A stretch of 64,000 nt of DNA from Limanda limanda (Eukaryota > Chordata > Actinopteri > Pleuronectiformes > Pleuronectidae), in contig NC_083651.1 of the NCBI RefSeq assembly GCF_963576545.1, positions 11,825,886-11,889,885 of the forward strand, given 5' to 3'. A program made the position numbers and the translations under genes. This document shows positions 1 through 23,524 of this stretch, piece by piece; the stretch's first letter is position 1; each line of letters begins with the position of its first letter. The notes below the pieces were generated by a model that was not told the origin of the DNA, made no database searches, and was given only the letters and a program-made list of their open reading frames with translations.

Positions 1-338
1 CTGTCCCATGCATTTGTAACATTGGTCTTAATTTCTCTATTTATCCAAAATGCCACGATGGACAAAAGAGTGCAGGAGTGTAAGTGAACCAAAATGTTGA
101 ATATACAGTAATCGGCAAAACTATTGGGAAGCTGGCTCCCAAAGTGTATTAACGTGTATGATATTATTTATCAATGGTTTGTTATGAATATTCGGTGTGC
201 TTGGGCTTTTGAGATAGGAAAGTAAAAGTTGTTCCCAGTACTTGCATGTCAGTGAACACACACAAACGTCATTTGTACACAGAAATATGCCAAATTATAC
301 TTTTCTTTGTACAATTGGACTCTGTAAAGTACATGTAT

Positions 339-359
339 GGGTTAGGGTTAGGGTTAGGG
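339..359 (+). repeat. Interstitial telomere-like (TTAGGG)n array
   Basis: Three and a half perfect copies of the vertebrate telomere hexamer occur here, giving four runs of GGG separated by TTA. It is far too short to be a chromosome end and is flanked by ordinary sequence, so it is an interstitial telomeric sequence. Confidence 0.85.
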
Positions 360-1099
360 ACACAGACATGCAGAATCGACCTTCTGCTGGCCCTAAGGGA
401 TTATTAGCAGTTGCAGTTTGCACAGTATTAAACTTTTTTTCATATATGTATATGATGTCAAGTACAGTTTGTAAACCAGTGACCACAGAAACATTTCAGG
501 TAAAACATAAAATAGTTTTAGCCAAATTGTTGATCTGTTTGTAAGAAATCCAACGTTTGAGTTTCTGTGGAGTCACTTGAAAACAAAAGCATTTGTATTT
601 TTTTATGCCCGTGCAGTCTTGTATTGTAGAATAAAATAAAGAATAAAATATATATATATGTTTGTAAAAATAGAAATAAACTGAGCTTCAATGACATAAG
701 TTATGTTTTGTGTTAAATCATTGGAGAGTAACTTGCCGGTTTTTCCACATCTGTCACATTGGCAGTTGTTTTTGATGGACCACTTATGTTTCCAGCAATA
801 AATCATGTTTTTATATATACTGATACTTATTTCCATTTGACTCCGGTGCTTTTTATAGTAATGGAAAGGTTTAACATTTTTGGAAGTACCATTTTTTCTA
901 CTTTTCTACTTTTATACATTTGCCTTCTTGCCTAGAGATGTGATGATCAAAACTGCCGCTCCTGATTAAAATGACATTAGTGTAGGAGGCAAAACAGTTT
1001 GCACCTCAGTGTTTCATCCAAGGTTAAGTTTTCACCCATTTGTTGGTTTGATTGCTTGCCAGATGATTTAGAAACATATCATATGTATATTTATTTGTT

Positions 1100-1490
1100 T
1101 GACATTTTCCCCCTTTTCCTGGGGAATAATTTATGATTCTTGATGAAAATAATACATATTTAAGGGACTGATATCAAAGAGTGTATGTAATTTGGTGCAT
1201 CTTGGTTGAAGTTAAGGGGACTGTTTGGCTTTGGTGGAGTTAAGTGCTATTCTACAGGTTTGTTTGTCAGCAGGATTAAGCAAAAAACACTGGACATATT
1301 TCCATGAAACTTAGTGGAAGAATGGGACACAGGCCAAGAAAGAACCTTTTTGGGGCATTTTCACAGATTTACCAGGGAATAATTCATGAATCTTGATGAA
1401 AACAACCAGGCACGTTAAGGGAACTGATGTGGCTTCATTAGGAGACTGCCATCAGGGAGGTATGTGCTCTTCTGAGTGCCTTTCTAGTTT
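1100..1490 (+). repeat. Dispersed repeat family A, two head-to-tail partial copies
   Basis: Two adjacent degraded copies (about 1100-1254 and 1255-1490) share with other places in the window the ordered blocks 'GCAGGATTA', 'GGGAATAATTCATGAATCTT', 'GATGAAAA', 'AGGGACTGAT' and a terminal block like 'GGGCCTTGGCGGAGGTATG'. Related copies are at about 3670-3965, 31245-31470, 41075-41400 and 46995-47150, all in the same orientation. I do not know the family name; there is no coding potential in the copies here. Confidence 0.6.
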
Positions 1491-2130
1491 TTTGTGTGAA
1501 GAACTGGGTCTGAGTATCGAGGGAAATAAAGACACTGTCAAGTTACCTGTGAGGCCCCTTTGGAGGTTAGTCAAACCATGCTTTAACACCAGCACTGTTG
1601 TTCCCAGTGCAAATTAATCTGATTTGGAGGAACCAATGGATGAATGATAACATTTAGCTATCAAATCCAGAGGTCTTGATAAATTCCTAACTTTGTGCTC
1701 ACTGTGTCAATATCGCAGGAGAATTTATATTGGACGGACCAATCTAAAACAAATGATTTCAATTGGCACGCTCGGTGGAGAGTAGCTGAACACCCGTTTC
1801 TTAATTATCTTAAATAAACCATGTGCATGTAGTTCATTGCTCTCAGTGCGACGGTTAGACATGCAAGAATAACCACATGCTCCCTGGGCCTCATGTCCCA
1901 GTCCTACCACAACCCACAGGCAAGAAAACTAAATATGAACACCACCGTTACCACAGCTTTCCAAATTCACGTCGAGTAGAGGGAAGAGAGAAGCCAAACG
2001 TGACAGAAGCATGAACTCATAAACCACCAATAGTGTTAACAGAGAGAGAGACAGCGAGACAATGGTGCCAAGTGCAACACAAAATAAAAATGTAAAAATA
2101 ATAAAACATACTCCAGCTGGGTCTCAATCA

Positions 2131-2136
2131 TTTATT
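2131..2136 (-). terminator. Probable tfg poly(A) signal
   Basis: An AATAAA hexamer reads on the minus strand about 800 bases after the tfg stop codon. It would give a 3' UTR of roughly 0.8 kb with cleavage near 2105-2120. Other weaker signals exist nearby, so the exact end is inferred. Confidence 0.45.
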
Positions 2137-2938
2137 AGGTTAAAGAAAAAAATGTTACAGTTTATACATAAACAACTAATCTCATTTGAAGGTGAAATTT
2201 GATTTGATATATTAGTAAAAACCAGTGATCAGAGAAAAAAAAAAAGAGGAATAACAAACTTTTTTTGAAGGTGATATTACGAGCTAGAACAAAACAAGCC
2301 TTCTTCATTACACTGGGATCTACACCTCCCACAAGCCATCACCTAGCTAGTGTTCCCGACCCGGGGCAGAGTCAAGAACACATCATTAATACCGACATGG
2401 TGGTAAAATAGATGAAATAAACACAAGAGAACAAAACAACAAAGGGGTAACTTTTCATTTAGTGTCTTATAAATGCATCTAAGCAACGTTAACGCAACAC
2501 AAGCGGTCGAGATGTTTGTCACTGACATGAGTGACATATATGCGGAAATGTTGCTCGCAAAAAAAAGTGTTACCATGAAAAGAACAACAGACAGTTTGTG
2601 CAACGGCCTGTTTTGGTCTCCCAGGTGTGTGCATACAGACTGTGTTACAATGACAGTGACGAGAGGGCAGAGCGGAGGGTGGTGGTGTTGACAGGAGGGG
2701 AAAATAACAGCAGGGTCAGGACACTGTGGTATGTTGAAGAGACAAACACTAACCATCAGACTGGGGCCAAGGAGGGGAGGGGGTAGCTTGTTTCATATTT
2801 GGACTTGATATTTGTACGAGTAGGGAAATATAGAGCAGTCAACCATGTTTCCTGCACCCAATCAGAACAGCTGGAGCCACACAGAGGGTAGGGGGTTTGG
2901 GGCATGTGTGAGGATCAGTAACATCAGCTGTCCTCTTT

Positions 2939-15133
<12,195 letters not shown>

Positions 15134-15257
15134 TCAACAACATTACCATTCTGTATTTCTTAATGTCAGTTTGAGGTCATATAAGTTTTGGTCCTTAAGT
15201 TAAACAAAATACTTGATTTTGTATGATTGGCACACTAGCAACCAGATGCATGATTAT

Positions 15258-15810
15258 TAGGGCCCAAGCACCGAACAGTAGGAGATAGTGGGAGGCCCTA
15301 TTGAAATTGTAAGGATTATTATTTTCAGACAAATGAATTGGCTTTTTTAGGGCTTTAACATGCTCAAATTCTTACCAAACTTCTCGTTTGATTACACGCC
15401 ATCAAAACACAATGTTCTGTATCTTGGACACATCTATGCTTGGACATACATGGACCATGAATCCTTTGATGCTGAGCCACTCCACTCCTGCAGTGTCAGT
15501 GGTCATAGATCTAAGGAATCTTTATGTCTTGCAAAGGTGACGTCTCTCTCTCTCTCTCTTTCTCTCTCTCAGAATTGGGACATTTCCTCAAACCGTGTAA
15601 ACATTGAGGTACGGCGAGGGTTCATCCTTCGCCAAAGGAGATGATGTTGTCATAACTCCACTGTGCATTGTCCTATCACCACGAAACTTCTGTCTCATGA
15701 TCAGAGTCCAAGCTTGAACAGCTCTATGTGTCAATATTTCCTCAGGGTCATAGCACCACCTACTGATCAGTGTGAAAATTAAGTTGTTGTAACATTGTCC
15801 AATTGACACA
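15258..15810 (+). repeat. Degraded copy of a common teleost dispersed repeat in tfg intron 1
   Basis: Begins with a block like 'TTAGGGCCCAAGCACCGA', then 'AGGCCCTATTGAAATTGTAA' and a (TTATTA)-type stretch, and ends with 'CATAGCACCACCTACTGATC'. I recognise these blocks as a recurrent noncoding repeat in fish genomes but cannot give its library name. A short (TC)n run sits inside at 15545-15570. Confidence 0.55.
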
Positions 15811-17673
15811 AAATTGCTCAAGCTACATCAAATCCCCTAGTTGCACAGATCACTGATGTTCTTTACAGGGATATATGGAGATTGAGATGTACTAATAAGA
15901 CAATAATGATGCAGTGTTATAACAATGTGTTTCATGAGACTTCTTTTGCTGGAAGACGACTGAAGCACATCATTTGTGTGAACCTCAGCTTAGATCATTG
16001 CCTGTATTTATGAGAGAGGATGGATTCATGAAAAACCTGAAATAAACTCAAATGCTTTGTAAACTTTGATTTGCGTCACTTCATCCGTGTTATGAGTAAG
16101 AAAACAAATAAGACAGATGAAAAAACTTAGCACATTGGCTTGCAATTAATAAAAGTATTGCATGCTGGAGAGCTACAAAAAAAGCTGCACTTTGTGCAGG
16201 AGGACCATGATTAAAACAATGAAAATCACTTGCTCAGTATTGATAGATGTCATTACCAGTTTTTGTCTCTTTTAGTATATTCTGATGATGTACTATCATC
16301 GTTGACAGATTGAGAGACTGGCCTTGTATGGTTTATAAATTATAAAAATTAACCTAAGAGGTTTTTAGGAATAACAACTGTTGGTGAATTTATCCATTCA
16401 AGATACATTATATTAACCACATGCAACTGATAACATAATTAACTTGAGGCCTTGGTCTGTGTAAGAAGCGAAGAGGTCATGGGACGTTGCTACTGTGAGA
16501 GTAAATACTTTGGATTGTGTGGTAGTTTCCTGAGGAGATCATGATGAAATTAGCAACTCATCTTTACTGAGCTTTATTTTCTTGATTAAATGTCACCTTT
16601 TGAAGAGAAGGAGAGAGATGCCCTTTGATCAGATGATTTGATCTAACAATCGTGTTCACCAACATCACAGTATCTCTTGAACTGCGGTCTCAGGGTCAAA
16701 CATCAGCCAGTGAGGTGGCTCGAGCCTCCGTGCAGACTTTGACCCCAAATATCGTCTGATTAGATAAGACGATGTCGCATATAGGTGAAAACTCGCAGAT
16801 ATTAACGGTGTGTGTAATTATTCTTCCATCAAACAACATGTCTATCGTGTGTGCGTGTAGGCAGCAGCTGGATTAACTATGACGTTACCTGCTCATGATC
16901 TCGGCTGCACAGTTCAGTGCTGTCAGTTTAATTCCAGAAATGCTGCGGCTTTGCTTGACCCAGTAGCCAGATGAATAATTGGCTGGATGCTAGGGATTGT
17001 GCTGTAGCTAACGTTTAGCAATAGCATAGACTAGTAGTAAAAGAGGACAGCAACAGCAACCTGTTTGTACTGATGCTAACTCTACTACACCAAGCGTTTA
17101 AGTGTCATTACGGTGTAATTGAGCTAACGCTAACCGTGACAGACGATCAATCGCAGAGTCATCGGTCAGTGGCCCATAAACAGTAGTTATCTACTGAATG
17201 CTAACGTTAGCTGAATCGTTTCACCACTGCTGTGTTAAAGGCTTCCACACTTATATAATATAACCAGCCATACCGATTAAAGAGCAACAGTATATCATTG
17301 TATAATTACAAGAGCTGGAGCAGGAGTGTATACATTCATTTCACTGTTTAGCAATCGGTCGTCAAAGGCGTGTTCCTGTGTAACTTGTGTTAGCTCCCTT
17401 TAATTCGCATGCAGAGCTATGTAAGATTACTGAATGGTATTTTCGTATCTCGTTCATTTGGACAACAACGAACTAGTTACGAATCCTTTGGAAACTGCAT
17501 CCCATGACTCGACACCTGTTTTGGGCGAGCTACTCCAGCGTTAGCTCATAACACTAGCCGGCTAACGCTAGCCGCTTAGCTAGCAACATACCAGTCAAAC
17601 ATTGCTAGCACGGAAAGCGCCGCCTGTTTAGAACAAAATGAAAACACAACACAACACAGAGAGGGTCCTTTAC

Positions 17674-17740
17674 CTGAATCAGACGACTAGACCTCGCTGT
17701 GTTTCACAGCTTTCCTCCCGAACCGTGAAAATAAAATATG
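17674..17740 (-). other. tfg 5' noncoding exon 1 and promoter-proximal region
   Basis: On the minus strand a sequence ending ...TGATTCAG is followed by a strong GTAAAG donor (17673-17672), 2.6 kb upstream of the tfg start-codon exon. The preceding stretch is locally richer in CpG than the surroundings. The right end and transcription start are inferred; no TATA box was seen. Confidence 0.55.
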
Positions 17741-18450
17741 TTAGCTAGCCTAGCCGGGTCCTGGCCAGCATCAGGAAGCGTCCTCCTCACTGTCAACGTC
17801 AGACAGTACGTGGCATTCACAGGGCGCAGCCGCACAGCCTGGGGACATAGTGCGATGCGACTCAGAGATAATAAAACATCACTTTTAAAGTTAGGAAGAG
17901 TCCTTTATTTTGTATTTATGTTGTTTACAATGCATATTTTAATCCATGTGCACAGACTGGGTATCTGATGCTGAGGTAAAATACCTGAAAACATAACAAT
18001 ACATGCAGTTACCGTGGGTTACTTCCTTTATAAATGGTAAAAATGTATTCAGGTAAAAATGATATTGAAAGAGGAAGACGTAATGAAGGAGCAAACATAA
18101 GCACATGTTGAGAAAAAAATAAATAATGTCACTTTAACACAAACAGTAGAAGCCTATATGTTTATAAGCAACCTACTTATAACTGCAAGTCAGGCAAAAA
18201 AATTAACCTCTTTAAACACTGAGAACACTTTTGCAGATTTCAACATACTGGCATGTTGTTCTCGGAGAAAATGCCATCGTATTTTTGGCTCATACTCTTC
18301 CATCTTTTCATGTAATCTTTGATATTAAAAACACACCTGCAGGACTCCATGCAGATGCCTTGAGGGGACTACGTGATGGAGGTTAACTTGAAAAGAGCTT
18401 GAGATCTTTGCCCAGGAATGTATGTGGGTTGAAATAGTTAATGCCCTCAC

Positions 18451-18456
18451 TTTATT
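18451..18456 (-). terminator. Candidate jagn1 poly(A) signal
   Basis: AATAAA reads on the minus strand about 300 bases after the jagn1 stop. It would end the transcript roughly at 18430. The choice among A/T-rich hexamers is uncertain. Confidence 0.35.
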
Positions 18457-18757
18457 TAATGAGAATGAGTCCTGCTCCTAAAGGACCACTTTCTCAATTT
18501 GAATTAAAGTAGCAGTCCAGACCCAGTGATATAGAGGGTGCAAGAATGGTTAAATTCAAATTAAACTTATCCATAAATGACAATAAATAAACAAATAAAT
18601 AAATAAATTGTAAATTTTGCTCTATTTTGCATCTTTGTGAGAAAACACAGGTTTATAATATATGTTCTATGACATTTATGACTAAATAAGTCTCATAACT
18701 GATTTATAAATTAAGATGAACACACAGTTTTGCCCAGTCACAACTTTCATAGCTCCA

Positions 18758-19220
18758 CTATTTCTTCTTCTTCTCCTCTGTGGCAACGAACCATGAGTCT
18801 AGCAGCTTTTTCATGTAATACAGCTGCCAGGCGTGCACTTGAACAGCAACCACCATGATGAGGTACATAACAGTCACTGCGGAGAAACCGAAAATGAAGC
18901 GGTAGGCCTTTCCGTGGCGGTAGAGCTGCTTCGCGACAGGAAACATCTCCATTCCACCATAAATCAGAGGTGCCATAGTGAACAGCCCTGCGCTAATCAT
19001 GGACAAGACCAGGTAACTGATATTGTTCTTTGGAAGTGACAGACTGCTGCCGACCAGAGGGAAGAGGCTGAGCAGGTAGGGGTACTCCCACTGGTACGGC
19101 ATGGACACTATGTCATGGGACACCAGGTTGAAGTGGCTGACGACCACCTGAGCAGCAACCAGCAGCCAGATCACAAGGTGGACCAAGTTCAACTTCCGCA
19201 CCTCTGACTTAAGGGAAGCA
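18758..19220 (-). CDS. jagn1: jagn1 coding exon 2
   Basis: Acceptor TTTCTCAG precedes the exon on the minus strand; the frame joins AG|T to give Ser30, then [11 protein letters not shown]. Encodes all four membrane segments and the lysine-rich C terminus. The stop codon is at 18760-18758. Confidence 0.96.
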
Positions 19221-19401
19221 CTGAGAAATGGAAAGAGGGATAAATGGTTATGTAAATCAATCTGAAGATAATATTTACTTTTAACAAGCAACATCAGATA
19301 TAGTTGACTTGCCTCATCTGGTAGGGTGGCGTCCCCCTTTCTCTGATTTTAAATTCACTTCCATTGGTCCCAGCAGGTCTCGGACCTACACGTGATGTCA
19401 T
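18758..19401 (-). CDS. jagn1: Protein jagunal homolog 1, complete
   Basis: JAGN1 is a small ER multipass membrane protein needed for secretory trafficking; in mammals its loss causes severe neutropenia. Two coding exons, 19313-19401 and 18758-19220, give 552 bases and 183 residues, the same length as human JAGN1. The protein starts [20 protein letters not shown], contains the family hallmarks [42 protein letters not shown] and [10 protein letters not shown], and ends EEKKKK, which suits a dilysine-type ER retrieval signal. Four hydrophobic segments are visible at about 40-58, 74-95, 97-118 and 137-160. The intron has a GC donor. Fish carry two jagn1 paralogues (a and b); I cannot say which this is. 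Its 3' end is partly duplicated at about 21165-21412. Confidence 0.96.
19311..19312 (-). other. Non-canonical GC splice donor of the jagn1 intron
   Basis: The exon/intron junction reads ATGAG|GCAAGT on the minus strand. Apart from C at +2 it is the ideal donor consensus, which is typical of functional GC-AG introns. Splicing here restores the conserved YQMS-A-S-L-K frame; the next GT downstream would shift the frame. Confidence 0.85.
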
Positions 19402-19413
19402 GTTGAGAGAAAC
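19313..19413 (-). CDS. jagn1: jagn1 exon with start codon (CDS 19313-19401)
   Basis: A T-rich tract and GTCAG acceptor end at 19414, followed by 12 bases of 5' UTR and the ATG at 19401-19399 (A at -3). Encodes residues 1-29 and the first two bases of Ser30. The lack of an upstream in-frame ATG and the match to human length fix the start. Confidence 0.93.
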
Positions 19414-20148
19414 CTGACGACACAAAAAAAAGGCAGAACATGATGGAACCAGAGCTGCCAGTATACATGAGATATCAGGAAAAAGTGAAAACTGTATCTA
19501 CAGAGGGCAAGATTTCACATTGATTGTTTTGTCTGCAATTCAAAACCAGAAGATAGTGAAAACAATTGAAAAGCAGCAAATCCTCACAGGCGTCCTTTTA
19601 TCATTTCACTTGCAGATAATAAAGGCCTTAAATTACACTTAATGACCCATCTTGTGTTTGGAAACACTGGAACAAATGTGATCATAGAATCTCTGTATTC
19701 ATGTTCTGTTTATATTTTTGCCATTTATTTATTTACTTATTTTTTATACTGGCATGCATCTATACGTCCGAAATAAAGCTTTGCTAATCTTAGTTTTTCT
19801 GTAAGGCAATTTATTAAACATAATAAATATACTAGTTGTTTATAATAGGTACGCAACATTTGACACTTTTCACCTGCTCACGTCACAATGAAAGAAACAC
19901 ATGAGACCAGTAGTTTAGGTTTAAAAACACACAAGACTACAGCAGACTCTTTCTAATGCTTACACCTAGCTTACAGGCTAATTGTTCGTTTTGAGGCAGG
20001 GTAGCTGCTGCTGCTAACTAACCTGATTCAGCGTTACCTTCACACACACATACACACACACGCACACACTCTGTACATGGGGACTGGCGTCTTCTTATCG
20101 TCAGTACAGACGTTACAAGGACAAACACATCTTACGATCAAAGCTTAC

Positions 20149-20235
20149 CGCTGTGTTTTCCTTTACGTGCCCTCGAGCTCGTTGCTTAAAATTTGAGCAA
20201 ACAAAAGATGGGATGAAAAGATGCTGCCGACGGGC
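20149..20235 (-). other. jagn1 5' noncoding exon (right end approximate)
   Basis: The minus strand reads ...ACAGCG|GTAAGC, a strong donor at 20148-20147, paired with the acceptor at 19414. No ATG-initiated frame continues across it, so it is taken as untranslated. The transcription start is not visible and probably lies within about 20190-20260. Confidence 0.55.
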
Positions 20236-20236
20236 C

Positions 20237-20271
20237 CGCGCATGCGCAGACACAGACATACGACCGGAAGT
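20237..20271. promoter_or_regulatory. jagn1 promoter core: NRF1-like and ETS-like motifs
   Basis: A palindromic GCGCATGCGC (20238-20247) matches the NRF1 consensus, and ACCGGAAGT (20263-20271) matches the ETS/GABPA consensus. Both sit just upstream of the noncoding exon in a locally CpG-rich stretch, as in many TATA-less housekeeping promoters. Function is inferred from motif and position. Confidence 0.6.
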
Positions 20272-20639
20272 CCTCCCACCGCAGCATCAGCATCTGCCCT
20301 CCTCTCGTCATCTGAGCTGCGACATCTGCTCACTGTTCCTGCCACACAGGTTTAGGAACAACTCATCCGCTCATCTCCACTCTGCTGTCAACATAATGAT
20401 TTGACCTCCGCCATTTGCCGCAGGGCCACATTAAATTATTAATTATATTATATTATATCACTATTACTATTATTATTATATATACTGTTGCTGCCATTAT
20501 TACTATATACTGCTTTTATATTGGTATAATTACTATCATATATAAATATATATTATGTTATATTATATACTATATATACTGTACTATTATTATATACTGT
20601 CTAACAATAACATTACCATCATATCATCAGTACTATTAA

Positions 20640-20999
<360 letters not shown>

Positions 21000-21164
21000 A
21001 ATTAAAATTTGATCTGAATGCACAAATCAGATACGTTGAAGAGCATGAGACTAGATTCATTTGTCCTTTTTTTAATTTTTTTTACATTTTATGTGATACA
21101 CATGTCTTTACAGGGATATATGTATTACATGTAGACAGCTGTTATAGCTTCACGTGCCCAATTT

Positions 21165-21412
21165 AGATTAAACTTATCAATAAGGGTGACAATAGATAAA
21201 TAAAAAAATAAATGAATAATTAAATAAGTTCCAGCTTTAATTGTAGATTGTGCTCTACTTTACATCTGTGTGAAAAAAACACTGGATTCTTATATATGTT
21301 CTATGATATTTATGACTGAGTAAGGCTCATAACTGATTTATAAATTAAGATGAAAACACAGTTTTGCCCAGTCAGAGCTTCCATCGCTCCACTATTTCTT
21401 CCTCTTAATGAC
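21165..21412 (-). pseudogene. Partial duplicate of the jagn1 3' end
   Basis: This stretch aligns collinearly with about 18535-18780, the jagn1 3' UTR plus the last codons and stop. Shared blocks include 'ATATATGTTCTATGA', 'CTCATAACTGATTTATAAAT', 'CACAGTTTTGCCCAGTCA' and 'GCTCCACTATTTCTTC', the last covering the Lys-rich C terminus and stop. Similarity stops inside the C-terminal codons; no upstream jagn1 exon follows. It is therefore a local 3' fragment, not a second gene. It lies between jagn1 and col8a1 on the same strand. Confidence 0.8.
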
Positions 21413-21419
21413 CTATTTT

Positions 21420-23524
21420 TTCCTTCTTCTTCTTTTTCTTTTTCTTTTGCATTTGCAGTGGTCCTTACATAAAGCCTTTCACATTGATGAAGGATAATGT
21501 ATTGTGGGGAACCTATTGTACTGGTCTGTGGTCCTTGGCAGGTGGGATGATCTTGTGTCTGATCAATATCGTTCACACACTTTTTGATAGACCTGAAATT
21601 CCATTTCCTTTATTCCCGAATGAATGATTACATAATAAGATGATTATCATAATGACCTCTACTCAGTGACATTCTCAGATCAATGTACATAATGATGCTG
21701 AGTTTCTATGCTGCACAGCAAACTTTTACACATGGTGTAAAAGTGTCAGGGAATTTTTATTTTAAATTCCAGTTTCATTCAAATGGATTGTCTTCTGTCT
21801 GCTTCGAAACAAAGATGTCTGAACAAAAGTCAAAGGTTGTTTTAATTAAACAATTTTTATTTAGAAAAACAACAATAAACAATAATAACAAACATGACAC
21901 TTTAACACACAAATTCATTGGTTACACTGAAAATATTAGCACCATGGTTAAAAGAGGAAACATTTATTTTTTCCTTTAAAACTTTTGGTGCTTGATGTCC
22001 ATTTCATAGCATAAAGGTAATCAACAGATAAAATAATAAATTATTGACATAATTGTTGCTATGAATTGCTGCAATGTTCATGACTTGCTTTGAGTCCAAT
22101 AACTGTAATGCAAATGGAGGTTTTCCTCACAAACCTGACAGCAAGATACTGAATGAAGCCCACCGAGGAAAGTGTGGAACATAATTTTGTTGTATCACAA
22201 AACAAATTACACAAGAGCAGCTGGTTACATATGAAGTCCCACTGTTAAAGAGTTTCATTTCAAAAATATAGTAACCAATTAATTCTCATTTGTCACCGTT
22301 TTAATTATGCTGCCATTACAATTACAATAGGGTTATGTATAAAGTTGTTACAACTTGAAATCATGACTTAAAGAACAGTTACAGAGTATTAACAGTTGAA
22401 AATTAAATTAAAAACAATAAGTAAGAATCTTTTAGGTAACAATTTATTTCTAAAATTATTCTGCTTCGAAATACTATATAGTGAAATCTTCATATAAATC
22501 CTCCTCTGTTTGACTTCTTTCAACAGCAGGATTGAGTGGAATATTACTTAACCCCTGTCGAGTAATTTAAGTCATAACTGCGCAATTGTACATGTTTGCA
22601 GATCAACGTTTCCTCGTATTTAGTACCTATGGAAATACTATATATATCGAGAAAAACTATCTGGTTAAATGTATTGGAGTGTTTCATATCCATTCAAAGG
22701 AGTGGCTATCAAATCCACTCCACTCGCAAATTTGTTTGACCTTTGTGGTTTTGCATACAAAATATTTTAACCGAATCCTAACTCATCCATGAAAAAATAC
22801 AAAAAATTGTATTACATTATTTTTCTTTGATTCCCACTCAAATGACAAACCTCAGTCATTTGCAGGTTACATGAACGTCTAAAATACTCAAGCTGCTGCA
22901 AATGCAAAACTTTTCATTATCTGCATCACTGTCAAGAGGTAATTTTACCTACCTGCTGTAATCAGTGGAGAGACAAAGACAACATTTTTACAAAGGTGTG
23001 AATGTAAAATTATGAATTTCCTGCCAGAATGTCTTCCCACTGTATTTCACTTCCTTGCCACATGAAGTAGCTGCCATTTTTTAGGAGGTGCAGGGACAAA
23101 ATCTGACACTGTCAATGGTATAACTAGAATTTTACATTTTGAATTGTATTTTCCATTAGCTTTACACATTCCTCTGATGTGTTTACAAATGGCACACTTG
23201 TTTTTTTTTTCACTGCTGTATAAAAATACATTTAGAGCCATTTTAGGTCTTCATGGAATGTCTTTTCCTCACTCTTTTTGTTTTCAAAGCTGTAAAACAA
23301 AGATCTTTATTTCCCAATTAAATAGCTATAAGGGTTTACAGGATAAATGTTGATGTCTGTAGAACCCTTCATTATCTTCTCCTCTCATCTCTGTTATTGA
23401 TCAACAGCTTGTTTACATTAAAAAAGACTGCTCGGTCTCAGGTAAATCAGTTGTTTTATATTATACAAAACTATGCACCTATTTAGTTCTCACTAAAACC
23501 TCTTTCTCATTGCAGTTTGTGGTT
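21420..23524 (-). other. col8a1 3' flank, probable 3' UTR
   Basis: A/T-rich sequence with no coding potential, immediately downstream of the col8a1 stop. An AATAAA on the minus strand occurs at about 23305-23310 and several further A/T-rich hexamers lie farther left, so the 3' UTR may be about 0.2 kb or much longer. Nothing else was recognised. Confidence 0.45.

Larger units (their letters stand above)
1..2100. other. Region downstream of tfg without a recognisable gene
   Basis: No convincing coding exon was seen on either strand; the open frames are short and unlike any family I recognise. The stretch holds a short telomere-like repeat (339-359) and two adjacent copies of a dispersed repeat (about 1100-1490). 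Base composition is A/T-rich, as expected of intergenic teleost DNA. The tfg transcript probably ends just right of this region. Confidence 0.6.
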
